From assembly GCA_020636155.1 (NCBI GenBank), contig JACJYM010000003.1, positions 1 through 64,000 of the forward strand: a stretch of DNA of 64,000 nucleotides. Direction: 5' to 3'. The translations under genes were made by a program, and so were the position numbers. Numbering within the stretch: the first letter of the stretch is position 1; every line of letters starts with the position of its first letter. A model generated the notes under the pieces. It was not told where the DNA came from. It was given only the letters and a program-made list of their open reading frames with translations, and did not search any database. Positions 34,585 to 42,867 of this stretch are shown one piece after another. The stretch is from Lewinellaceae bacterium (lineage in GTDB: Bacteria > Bacteroidota > Bacteroidia > Chitinophagales > Saprospiraceae).

Positions 34585-35259
34585 ATGTCAAAAAATTGGA
34601 TAGCGCCATCAATTCTGTCCTCTGATTTCAGTGATTTGAAGTCAGATATTGAGATAATCAATAATTCCAATGCAGATTTATTGCATGTAGATGTCATGGA
34701 TGGCAATTTTGTACCTAATATTTCGTTTGGTCAGGGAATTGTGAAAACCATGCATAAGTTGTCAACTAAGCCGTTGGATGTCCACCTGATGATAGTGAAT
34801 CCTGAAAAGTACATCGACGATTTCTGTGATGCAGGAGCATCCATCATCAGCTTTCATCTCGAGGCCACGAACCATGTGCATCGTTTGATACAATACATTA
34901 AAAACAAAGGTGTGAAGGCCGGCGTTGCCATTAATCCGCATACTCCGGCAGAAATGGTTTTTGAGGTGCTCGATGATGCCGATTTGATACTAGTCATGTC
35001 TGTAAATCCTGGTTTTGGTGGTCAAAAATTTATATACAATTCATTGTCAAAATGTAGAAGAATCAAGGATGAGATTGTGGAGAGGAACTTGGAGACCATG
35101 ATAGAAATTGATGGTGGGGTAGGATTGCAAAATGCTGAAATAATCAAGGCTTCAGGGGTGGATATTTTGGTAGCTGGCAATGCTGTTTTTAAGTCCGAAA
35201 ATCCAATTGCAACCATTAGTATGCTCAAAGAGGCCGGCGTTGGTAATATGCAATTTTAA
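34585..35259 (+). CDS. rpe: Ribulose-phosphate 3-epimerase
   Basis: 224 residues from the ATG at 34585; a GTG two codons earlier is also possible. TIM-barrel motifs: IAPSILSSDFSDLK, LLHVDVMDGNFVPNISFG (metal ligands), DVHLMI, VMSVNPGFGGQKFI and EIDGGVGLQNA. It interconverts ribulose-5-phosphate and xylulose-5-phosphate in the pentose phosphate pathway. The next gene, a TonB receptor, starts 30 bp downstream, and read-through is likely. Confidence 0.95.
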   Translation: MSKNWIAPSILSSDFSDLKSDIEIINNSNADLLHVDVMDGNFVPNISFGQGIVKTMHKLSTKPLDVHLMIVNPEKYIDDFCDAGASIISFHLEATNHVHRLIQYIKNKGVKAGVAINPHTPAEMVFEVLDDADLILVMSVNPGFGGQKFIYNSLSKCRRIKDEIVERNLETMIEIDGGVGLQNAEIIKASGVDILVAGNAVFKSENPIATISMLKEAGVGNMQF

Positions 35260-35289
35260 GGTACATCACAAATTATTCAAACGATCAAA

Positions 35290-37827
35290 ATGAGATTAAA
35301 AAATAGTAAACTTGCCATAATATTAATCACTTTAGCCCTGAATGCAGGCTACCTGAGAGGTCAAAATCCGATTGTGTTTGGTTATTTGCACAATGTTGAT
35401 GATGGAACACCGGTTGATTTTGCCACCATCATTCAAGAAGGGTCTTCCAATGCCGTTGACTCTGACGTGAATGGATATTATCGTATTGAATTGAAAGCGG
35501 AGCAACCTTGTTACTTGATTTTTACGAGGATTGGATTTGATGAGCAGAAAGTGTATGTTCCGGGGATGCCCATTGGCGGAAAGCGCAACATCAATTTAAA
35601 AATGGCAAGCACCATCACCGGGATGGAGGTGGAAGTGAGGGCTTCACGCATTGAGGACGTGGGTATGGTACGAGAGGAAGTCACAGAATTTAAACTATTA
35701 CCTACGGCATCTGGAAATTTTGAGAGTGTACTGCCATCCATAGCACTCGGAGTCAGTGCTTCGCAAGGTGGTGAGTTGAGTAGTCAATACAATGTAAGAG
35801 GGGGTAATTATGACGAAAATCTAATTTATGTCAATGATTTTGAAATTTTTAGACCTCAACTGATACGTTCTGGAAATCAAGAAGGCTTAAGTTTCCCTAA
35901 CATCGACTTGATACGTGATATCAGTTTTTCTTCGGGAGGCTATGAAAGCAAATATGGTGATAAAATGAGCTCCGTACTAGACGTAAGGTATAAGCGGCCA
36001 GATCAATTTGCGGCCAGCATTACCGGGAGCTTGCTTGGTGCAGCGGCACATCTAGAAGGCTCAAAAAAAATTGGCGCCAATGCATACAATAAGTTGCGTT
36101 ATCTCGTAGGTGCGAGGTACAAAACGACACGATATATCTTAGGTTCCTTAGATGTGAAAGGAGAATATGTACCCGATTTCGTGGATATCCAGTCCTATAT
36201 TACTTACGAGATTACCAAAGATTTACAAGTCGCCTGGATAGGAAACTTCAATGGAAGTAAATATGATTTTACACCTAAAGAACGAGAAACTTCGAAAGGC
36301 GGATTTGGTCAATTGTTGAGATTGGCGACTTATTATGAAGGAGGAGAAGTGGATCGGTTTCAGAATGGAATGACAGGGCTTGCACTGACATATATACCAT
36401 CCAATTTTAAAAATCCTACCTATTTTAAGTTTTTGGCCTCGGCGTATCGGAGTGCTGAGGATGAAGCTTACGATATATTGGGCTATTATAGATTGTCAGA
36501 AGTGGAAATAGACTTGAGTGGAAATGGAGAAGCGATCAAAGAAGTATCAGTACTTGGAGCTGGAACACAACATACTTATGCCAGGAATTTTCTTTTTAAT
36601 ACCATTCAAAATATTGAGCATAAAGGAGGAATAGAATTCGTTTCTGAAAACACCTCAGAACGTAAAAAGTCCAATTTTTTACAATGGGGAATGAAGTTTC
36701 AGCGAGAATATTATGAGGACGAAATCAACGAGTGGGAGAGAATAGATTCTGCTGATTATTCCATTCCTTATGAAGAGAATTCTTTGGAATTAAATTATCG
36801 TCTTGCTACTGCAAATACCCTTCGCAATGATAAAATAACTGCTTTCCTGCAGAATAGCTATTCCAATTGGATAGACGGCGAACGAGAAATCAAAGCAACC
36901 ATCGGTGTAAGAGTCGGTCATACGAGCCTCAATCATGAATTTATCGTGAGTCCGAGGGCTCAATTTCTCTTCAGACCTATTTCATGGAATCCCAATATCA
37001 GTTTTAAATTGGCTGGAGGCATTTACTACCAAACTCCATTTTACAGAGAACTCAGGAGGAGAGATGGTATCTTAAACTTTGACATTAAGTCACAGAAATC
37101 GATACACTTGGTCGGTGGGATATCTTATGATTTCCATATTAATAAATTCTCCAAAAAACCATTTAGACTTATATCTGAAGTGTATTATAAATCATTGAGT
37201 GATTTGATATCTTATGATGTGGACAATGTGAGAATTAGATATTCCGGTATCAATGATTCGGAGGGCTATGCATACGGACTTGATTTACGGGTCAATGGAG
37301 AATTTGTCCCTGATGCTGAAAGTTGGGTGAATATTTCTTTCCTTAAAACTCGCGAAAAGCTAGAAGGAGTAGAACATAAAAGATACGTTGATGGAAAAGA
37401 AGTGACGGTAGAAAATGTACCGAGACCGACAGATAAATTTTTTACTATAAGTATGTTTTTTCAAGACTACTTACCTCGCAATAAAAACTTCAAGATGAAT
37501 CTGGCTTTGACTGCGGGTTCTGGATATCCATTTGGATATATTGGGAATAATGTCGTCTTCCGAAATTCATTTAGATTTAATCCATACCATCGGGTAGATG
37601 CCGGGTTTTCCTACTTACTGTGGGATCAAAAATGGAAAAACGAAAGGCCTCGAAATCCATTTAGAAAGACAAAATCAGTTTGGTTGAGCTTTGAAGTGTT
37701 TAATCTACTACAAGTGGCTAACGAAGCTTCGAATACATGGATTAAAACACTCAATAATTACTATTATGCCATACCTAATACCTTGACATCTAGGAGATTA
37801 AACCTTAAGATAAAAGTCGATTTTTAA
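35290..37827 (+). CDS. TonB-dependent receptor
   Basis: 845 residues. Signal peptide about 1-24 (ending YLRGQ). A CarboxypepD_reg-like domain (about 26-110) has the variant VFGYLHNVDDGTPVDFATI. The plug begins at about 115 and includes GGELSSQYNVRGGNYDENLIYVNDFEIFRP. The barrel (from about 230) ends in RLNLKIKVDF with a terminal Phe. The stop overlaps the start of the following OmdA-like gene as TAATG. The substrate is unknown. It likely forms an operon with rpe and the following small gene. Confidence 0.9.
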   Translation: MRLKNSKLAIILITLALNAGYLRGQNPIVFGYLHNVDDGTPVDFATIIQEGSSNAVDSDVNGYYRIELKAEQPCYLIFTRIGFDEQKVYVPGMPIGGKRNINLKMASTITGMEVEVRASRIEDVGMVREEVTEFKLLPTASGNFESVLPSIALGVSASQGGELSSQYNVRGGNYDENLIYVNDFEIFRPQLIRSGNQEGLSFPNIDLIRDISFSSGGYESKYGDKMSSVLDVRYKRPDQFAASITGSLLGAAAHLEGSKKIGANAYNKLRYLVGARYKTTRYILGSLDVKGEYVPDFVDIQSYITYEITKDLQVAWIGNFNGSKYDFTPKERETSKGGFGQLLRLATYYEGGEVDRFQNGMTGLALTYIPSNFKNPTYFKFLASAYRSAEDEAYDILGYYRLSEVEIDLSGNGEAIKEVSVLGAGTQHTYARNFLFNTIQNIEHKGGIEFVSENTSERKKSNFLQWGMKFQREYYEDEINEWERIDSADYSIPYEENSLELNYRLATANTLRNDKITAFLQNSYSNWIDGEREIKATIGVRVGHTSLNHEFIVSPRAQFLFRPISWNPNISFKLAGGIYYQTPFYRELRRRDGILNFDIKSQKSIHLVGGISYDFHINKFSKKPFRLISEVYYKSLSDLISYDVDNVRIRYSGINDSEGYAYGLDLRVNGEFVPDAESWVNISFLKTREKLEGVEHKRYVDGKEVTVENVPRPTDKFFTISMFFQDYLPRNKNFKMNLALTAGSGYPFGYIGNNVVFRNSFRFNPYHRVDAGFSYLLWDQKWKNERPRNPFRKTKSVWLSFEVFNLLQVANEASNTWIKTLNNYYYAIPNTLTSRRLNLKIKVDF

Positions 37828-38354
37828 TGGCAGAGAAATATAGTTTTCGTGCCAAAGTTGAGGTATTTCACGGACGGTTGTGGAGCTATCATGTCATTAT
37901 TCCAAAAGATATTTTTGAAAAATTAGATGATGCAGGTACGGATAGACGAGTGATGGTGAGTATCAACGATCATCAATTTCAATCCGCAATGATGCCCGCT
38001 GGTGATGGTCAGTATTTCATTATGTTCAATAAAGAAAAACGTTCAATTCTGAAGATAAATGAAGGGGACGATATACTGTTAAATATATGGCATGATGAGA
38101 GTAAGTATGGCATGGAGATGCCACCGGAATTTCTCGAACTCATGCATCAAGATCCTGAGTTAGACCGGTATTTTCATGATTTAACGCCTGGCAAGCAAAG
38201 GAATTTATTGTACATTATTGGAAAAGTAAAAAATCCGGATATCAAATTGCACAAGGCGTTGGTCATTGCGCAGCACCTAAAAATGAGGGAGGGAGCCTTG
38301 GATTTTAGACAATTAAATGAAGATTTTAAGAACAATAAATACGGTTCCTTTTAG
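37827..38354 (+). CDS. DUF1905 plus YdeI/OmpD-associated-domain protein
   Basis: 175 residues. The N-terminal half (1-95) matches a DUF1905-like small beta barrel (FRAKVEVFHGRLWSYHVIIPK, GDDILLNIWHDES). The C-terminal half (about 105-170) matches the helical OmdA domain (PPEFLELMHQDPELDRYFHDLTPGKQRNLLYIIGKVKNP). YdeI-type proteins are implicated in antimicrobial resistance or envelope stress, but the mechanism is unknown. It is translationally coupled to a TonB receptor through TAATG, which suggests coordinated expression. Confidence 0.8.
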   Translation: MAEKYSFRAKVEVFHGRLWSYHVIIPKDIFEKLDDAGTDRRVMVSINDHQFQSAMMPAGDGQYFIMFNKEKRSILKINEGDDILLNIWHDESKYGMEMPPEFLELMHQDPELDRYFHDLTPGKQRNLLYIIGKVKNPDIKLHKALVIAQHLKMREGALDFRQLNEDFKNNKYGSF

Positions 38355-38432
38355 GAAATCTGAATATTTAAACAGAGATTGAATGTTTATTGCCCTGAAC
38401 TTTTATTGCCCTTCAAAATAAATTAGATAAAT

Positions 38433-38462
38433 TTTGATACTTCAAATATTATTGTACCTTTG
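38433..38462 (+). promoter_or_regulatory. Promoter of the initiator tRNA gene
   Basis: TTTG (38433-38436), 18-bp spacer, then TACCTTTG (38455-38462), matching both Bacteroidota elements. The start of transcription would fall around 38469, about 23 bp before the tRNA. Confidence 0.8.
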
Positions 38463-38491
38463 CAATCCCTTAAAGAGGGGAACACTAATAT

Positions 38492-38564
<73 letters not shown>

Positions 38565-38571
38565 CAATGAA

Positions 38572-38605
38572 GGCCTAATTGATTGATTATCAGTTGGGTC
38601 TTTTT
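38572..38605 (+). terminator. Terminator of the initiator tRNA
   Basis: A 12-bp stem with four G-T pairs (38572-38583 with 38589-38600) and a 5-nt loop, followed by five T, begins 8 bp after the tRNA. Confidence 0.75.
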
Positions 38606-38658
38606 ATTTGAGTATTATACCAAAAATTGCATTAGGAAAATTTGTAACCCGCGAGTAA

Positions 38659-39765
38659 TTATTTATTACTACTTATCATTTTTCTTTCTCTTCTCGAGAT
38701 ATATTGCCGAGCTATGCGGTTTTCCGGTTTTTTATCTACGGAATAAAGAATGATAAGAAAAAATAGTTCTAATGGTTTCATCACTATATAAATGGCATCT
38801 GCGAGATACTTATTGTTAAAGGGGTGATAGTGGCGGTGTATAGCATCACCTACTTTATTGTATGTTTTTCTGATTTGATGATGACCTCGAGGAAAGTATT
38901 CTTCGACTAATTCTTCAAATGCATTGCAAATCAAAAGTTGTCTAATACAGATGATTTTGGCACCATTTCGAATGCCATATCGAATCGGTTTGACGATTTT
39001 TTGATGTCCATTGGCACCTACCGAACAGAGAAAATGCCCGCCGCATCGTACATTGTCGCATTGATAGTCGAGTTGTGAAAATCCGTGTTTGTACGTATCA
39101 GTAAATGCTCTGATTAAAGTATCCGGCTTTTGTCCGAAAAGCATTAGAAATAGAGTTAATAATAACATTATGGGGACAGTTAACAACAATAACAATGGGT
39201 ATTTTGTGATGGGTTTCAATTTTAAAATTCCTAAACATAATCGACCAAAAGTAGTGTCCGATGAGTACTTGTTTTCTGAAATATAATTACTAAGATTCTT
39301 TTGATTGGTATAGAGGGTCATAAGAAAAATCAAGATGATGGGAATATTACCAATTAATGGAAAAATATATCCATCTTCTGTGGTACCAAAATGAAAAAAG
39401 AAAAGTATGTTCAATCCAAGCCCGAGTATTAGAAATACATTTATTATAAGCTCCGGAATAGGAGGGAGAATTTCTGTTCTTATCATATTGGCAATGAATG
39501 CCAGAATGCAAGCAAAAATTAAAATGTATATGCCTGGTCGGTGAGTGGGAGAAAAAATAGCAGACATACCGCAGCAATCGTTTGTAAATGATAAGTCAAG
39601 CAGATCGAGAAAAATAATGGGATTAATCAATACTGCGCAAATTTGTATTAAATTCCAAAGTATTTTATTGGTGTAAATTCGACCTTTTAAGGCAAAAAAT
39701 ATGAAGTTGAAAAGGATAAACAAATCGGCGATTACTGAAATTATGATGGCAATTGTTATCTCCAT
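38659..39765 (-). CDS. Multispanning membrane protein, DUF6688-like
   Basis: 368 residues. About six to seven membrane helices occupy the first 220 residues (for example 4-27, 36-55, 75-95, 103-125, 130-150 and 190-215). They are followed by a soluble domain with conserved-looking CGGHFLCSVGANGHQKIVKPIR, ICIRQLLICNAFEELVEE and DKKPENRIARQYI, which I associate from memory with the DUF6688 family of Bacteroidota. Cys and His residues in that domain (CDNVRCGGHFLC) could bind a metal. No function is known. It stands alone. Confidence 0.65.
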   Translation of the reverse strand: MEITIAIIISVIADLFILFNFIFFALKGRIYTNKILWNLIQICAVLINPIIFLDLLDLSFTNDCCGMSAIFSPTHRPGIYILIFACILAFIANMIRTEILPPIPELIINVFLILGLGLNILFFFHFGTTEDGYIFPLIGNIPIILIFLMTLYTNQKNLSNYISENKYSSDTTFGRLCLGILKLKPITKYPLLLLLTVPIMLLLTLFLMLFGQKPDTLIRAFTDTYKHGFSQLDYQCDNVRCGGHFLCSVGANGHQKIVKPIRYGIRNGAKIICIRQLLICNAFEELVEEYFPRGHHQIRKTYNKVGDAIHRHYHPFNNKYLADAIYIVMKPLELFFLIILYSVDKKPENRIARQYISRRERKMISSNK

Positions 39766-40012
39766 ATTTTGGTCTTGATTGATAAAAAATTGATAATCAA
39801 CTTTAATGAATAATGAAATTCTAGATTAAAACTTGAAAATTCATGAATTTATTTTGAAATGTGTTTTTAAATCAGAGTAGTTTTTTGGTGAAAAATTATG
39901 ATTGGTATTTAATTATTGAAAGAATTATCAAACTAAAATCTGATGTTAATGACGTCGACAATTATTATATCGTAGGCAATAAGATTTCGAAAGCTTAAAT
40001 ATTAATACGGAA
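39766..40012. other. Intergenic region without recognisable genes
   Basis: Very AT-rich spacer upstream of the DUF6688-like gene. I see no open frame with coding character and no clear promoter box; a terminator for the next gene begins at 40013. Confidence 0.5.
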
Positions 40013-40051
40013 GAAAATTGTAAGGACATACTTTTATGAATATGTCCTTAC
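40013..40051 (-). terminator. Terminator of the coiled-coil protein gene
   Basis: Perfect 11-bp inverted repeat GTAAGGACATA (40020-40030) and TATGTCCTTAC (40041-40051) with a 10-nt loop. On the minus strand it is followed by a T-rich tract (AATTTTCTT). Confidence 0.7.
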
Positions 40052-40072
40052 TTAAATTTTGCTATTGGTTGA

Positions 40073-40456
40073 TTACATAGTTTCTGTAAGAAATCTAAGG
40101 AATTCATCCTTTAATTCCTGATATATTTCTCGTTGAGTTTCTACTTTCTCTCTTACATCTTTATGGTCATGAAACTGGACGTGATCGACTGCTACCGGAT
40201 GTTCTTTTGCAAAACTTGACAATTCATCTTCGTGTACATTGATATCATGATCCAAGATGTCCAACACCTCAAAATGTCTGATAAATTGATTCTGGAAGTG
40301 TTCTACTTTTTTAAGGACTTCTTTGTCAGTATAACGTGGTGCTACTTCTTCCAACCTATGCTCAAAACTTTTCAATTCATCTCTTTGGTACGCCAATTCA
40401 TTTTTCCAAGCTACATGCTCAAAATGTAAATCGTCAATGTGGATTTTTTTCTTCAT
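40073..40456 (-). CDS. Small His-rich coiled-coil protein
   Basis: 127 residues, no signal peptide or membrane segment. Almost wholly helical and charged (AYQRDELKSFEHRLEEVAPR, EKVETQREIYQELKDEFLRFL), so a coiled-coil bundle is likely. Eleven or so His residues include HFEVLDILDHDINVHEDEL and DHVQFHDHKD, which could bind metal as hemerythrin-like bundles do, but no canonical hemerythrin motif is seen. The function is unknown. It is monocistronic, with its own terminator. Confidence 0.65.
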   Translation of the reverse strand: MKKKIHIDDLHFEHVAWKNELAYQRDELKSFEHRLEEVAPRYTDKEVLKKVEHFQNQFIRHFEVLDILDHDINVHEDELSSFAKEHPVAVDHVQFHDHKDVREKVETQREIYQELKDEFLRFLTETM

Positions 40457-40553
40457 ATTCTTTTTATTTTGTTTCGTAAATAATGATATTTTTATTTCTA
40501 ATTTTCTTCCTTTAGATTAAAATAAACTTCTTGCGTTCCGTTCGATTTTAATG

Positions 40554-41360
40554 TTAAGTAAAATATGGTTCCATTTGAATTACTAATTTTTGAGCTTCCT
40601 TTCTTGCATTTTTACCAAAATCTTTGTCAGAAGAGCTATAAATAATTCCTCTCGATGAATTGATTAATAATCCATGCTCTTTTGTCTTTCCATTTTCAAT
40701 AACCTCGGTCAAGTTGCCACCTTGGGCACCAATTCCCGGCACCAAAAAAAACGCATTGGGTACTAGTTTTCTTATGTTCATGATGTCATTGGGATGTGTT
40801 GCACCTACGACATACATCAGTCTATCAGAATCAGAATAAGTTTGTGATTTAATTAATACTTCTTCATAAAGTTTAGTTCCTGATTTTAGTGTCTGATTTT
40901 GAAAATCTTGACTACCGGGATTCGAGGTATAGGCGAGCAGTATGACCCATTTGTCTTCAAAGGCAAGGAACGGCGATACACTATCTTCTCCCATATATGG
41001 CGATACCGTAACTGCATCAAAATTCAAGGTTTTAAAAAATGTTTTGGCATAGAGAGAGGCGGTATTACCTATGTCTCCTCGTTTGGCATCTGCGATTTTA
41101 AAAATATTATCAGGAATGTAATCTACTGTTCTTTTTAATGAATCCCACCCTTTGCTACCCATAGATTCATAAAAAGCAATATTGGGCTTATAGGCAATGG
41201 CCAAATCTTGCGTATTGTCAATGATTATTTTGTTAAACTCAAAGATAGGATCTTCGTAATCGAGCAGATGTGTTGGAATTTTTTGAATGTCTGAGTCAAG
41301 TCCTACACACAGAAGTGACTTTTTTTCATTTATGTGCTGAACTAGTTTTTCTCTTTTCAT
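40554..41360 (-). CDS. pyrF: Orotidine 5'-phosphate decarboxylase
   Basis: 268 residues, the longer group 2 form. LLCVGLDSDIQKIP is the N-terminal substrate loop. FKIADAKRGDIGNTASLYAK holds the catalytic Asp-x-Lys-x-x-Asp motif. VPGIGAQGG binds phosphate. It converts OMP to UMP, the last step of pyrimidine synthesis. Its ATG overlaps the stop of the upstream Nfu-like gene as ATGA, so the three genes mrp-nfu-pyrF form one transcript. Confidence 0.95.
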   Translation of the reverse strand: MKREKLVQHINEKKSLLCVGLDSDIQKIPTHLLDYEDPIFEFNKIIIDNTQDLAIAYKPNIAFYESMGSKGWDSLKRTVDYIPDNIFKIADAKRGDIGNTASLYAKTFFKTLNFDAVTVSPYMGEDSVSPFLAFEDKWVILLAYTSNPGSQDFQNQTLKSGTKLYEEVLIKSQTYSDSDRLMYVVGATHPNDIMNIRKLVPNAFFLVPGIGAQGGNLTEVIENGKTKEHGLLINSSRGIIYSSSDKDFGKNARKEAQKLVIQMEPYFT

Positions 41361-41617
41361 GCATGCATTCCGTTAATTGCCGTCACTGATTTTATTTCCG
41401 GAAATTTATTTTTTAGGGTTTGTTCTATTCCGGCTTTTAGTGTCATCCGTGACATATTACAATACTCACAATTTCCCAACCATCGAATTAATACTTCGCC
41501 ATCATCCGTCACTGATTCGATGTTTACGTCACCACCATCAACGTTGAGATGGGGTCTCAATTCATCTAATGCAGAATTGAGATTGGTAATAAGTGTTTCT
41601 TTTTCAGTAGCATTCAT
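41357..41617 (-). CDS. NifU C-terminal-domain (Nfu) iron-sulfur scaffold protein
   Basis: 86 residues, a single Nfu domain: ALDELRPHLNVDGGDVNIESV then GNCEYCNMSRMTLKAGIEQTL with the cluster-binding CxxC. It transfers Fe-S clusters to target enzymes. It starts 18 bp downstream of the Mrp-type ATPase gene and overlaps pyrF by 4 bp. Pairing with Mrp suggests a cluster-delivery partnership. Confidence 0.93.
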   Translation of the reverse strand: MNATEKETLITNLNSALDELRPHLNVDGGDVNIESVTDDGEVLIRWLGNCEYCNMSRMTLKAGIEQTLKNKFPEIKSVTAINGMHA

Positions 41618-41635
41618 CCTACAAATTTAGTATAA

Positions 41636-42712
41636 TTATTGTACCTCTACTATTTTCGTCGCCTCTTTATGTTTATTTCTCCATTCGACGGATTTTATGA
41701 GTTCTTGGCCCATTTTATCAAATATTGGAAGCGTAGAAGTATCTACACCTTCTTGATGACCGGTGTCACCACTTTCTCTGATTCCTTGCACGAGAGGTAT
41801 CTGCGCCAATACAGAGGTGTCTGCCATTTTAGCCAATTTCTCACCGCCGCCTTTTCCAAAAATATAATATTTATTATTGGGTAATTCCTTTGGTGTAAAC
41901 CAAGCCATGTTTTCGACGATACCCAAGATGGGTATGTTGATATTAGGAAGTAGAAACATATTCAACGCCTTGACGGCATCAAGTACCGCGATGTCTTGAG
42001 GTGTCGTCACCATGACCGCTCCTGTGATTGGTACAGTCTGTACTAGGGTCAGCTGAATGTCACCCGTGCCCGGAGGTAAGTCTATGACTAGGTAATCCAA
42101 TTCCGGCCATATACAATCGTGGATAAACTGCTTGATGATACCCCCTAATCTAGGACCTCTCATGACCACGGCTTGCTCCGGCTCGACGATAAATCCAATG
42201 CTCATCACCTTGAGCCCATGAGCTTCTAGCGGAACCAGCTTATGTTTTCCATATATCAACTCCACTGTTGGTCGCTGTCCTGCCAATCCAAGCATTGTCG
42301 GGATGGATGGACCGTATAAATCCGCATCGAGAATACCAACCCTGGCTCCTGATCGCTGAAGTGACAGCGCAAGATTTACCGAAACCGTAGATTTTCCGAC
42401 ACCGCCTTTGCCTGAAGCAACGGCAATGATATTTTTAACTTGTGGTAGGACATTTTTGGAATCTCCTATGTTTTGATCCATCTTAAGGTGGACATGGACA
42501 TTGGCATCAGGATAAACTCGATTAATGGCCTCAATGCAGGCAAAATTTAGTTCAGATTTTGTTTCACTATTTTGCTCACGGATAAGCAGAGAAAACACCA
42601 CATTATTTCCGTCAATTTTGAAATCGTGAACAAGCTTACTTTGAATGATGTCTAAGCCGCTGGAAGGATCTTTTACATTCCTTAGAGCTTCTACGATTTT
42701 ATTATTATCCAT
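41636..42712 (-). CDS. mrp: Mrp/ApbC-type iron-sulfur carrier P-loop ATPase
   Basis: 358 residues. The N-terminal MIP18/DUF59 domain (1-80) begins with IVEALRNVKDPSSGLDI. The P-loop ATPase has the deviant Walker A IAVASGKGGVGKSTVSVNLA at about 93-112, DADLYGPSIPTMLGL, and DYLVIDLPPGTGDIQLTLVQ. The CxxC usually found after ENM is replaced here by MAWFTPKELPNNKYYIFG, a form I recall as common in Bacteroidota. It carries or inserts Fe-S clusters. First gene of mrp-nfu-pyrF. Confidence 0.93.
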   Translation of the reverse strand: MDNNKIVEALRNVKDPSSGLDIIQSKLVHDFKIDGNNVVFSLLIREQNSETKSELNFACIEAINRVYPDANVHVHLKMDQNIGDSKNVLPQVKNIIAVASGKGGVGKSTVSVNLALSLQRSGARVGILDADLYGPSIPTMLGLAGQRPTVELIYGKHKLVPLEAHGLKVMSIGFIVEPEQAVVMRGPRLGGIIKQFIHDCIWPELDYLVIDLPPGTGDIQLTLVQTVPITGAVMVTTPQDIAVLDAVKALNMFLLPNINIPILGIVENMAWFTPKELPNNKYYIFGKGGGEKLAKMADTSVLAQIPLVQGIRESGDTGHQEGVDTSTLPIFDKMGQELIKSVEWRNKHKEATKIVEVQ

Positions 42713-42820
42713 TTATTCCAATTCTGTTGCACAATAATAAGTATTTCTTCTTACAAAATATTATTTGTTAGGAAAGAGATATACTTTGGTTGTAAACAAA
42801 TTAAATTGGGAGAGGTTTAG

Positions 42821-42828
42821 TATCTTTG
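42821..42828 (+). promoter_or_regulatory. -7 promoter box of the ribF fusion gene
   Basis: TATCTTTG fits TANNTTTG, 39 bp upstream of the ATG at 42868. It lies at the start of the open frame's extension, so the ATG at 42868 is the likely start. Confidence 0.6.
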
Positions 42829-42867
42829 TGCATTATTTTAGTCCTATTTAAGGTTTTTATTCAATGT

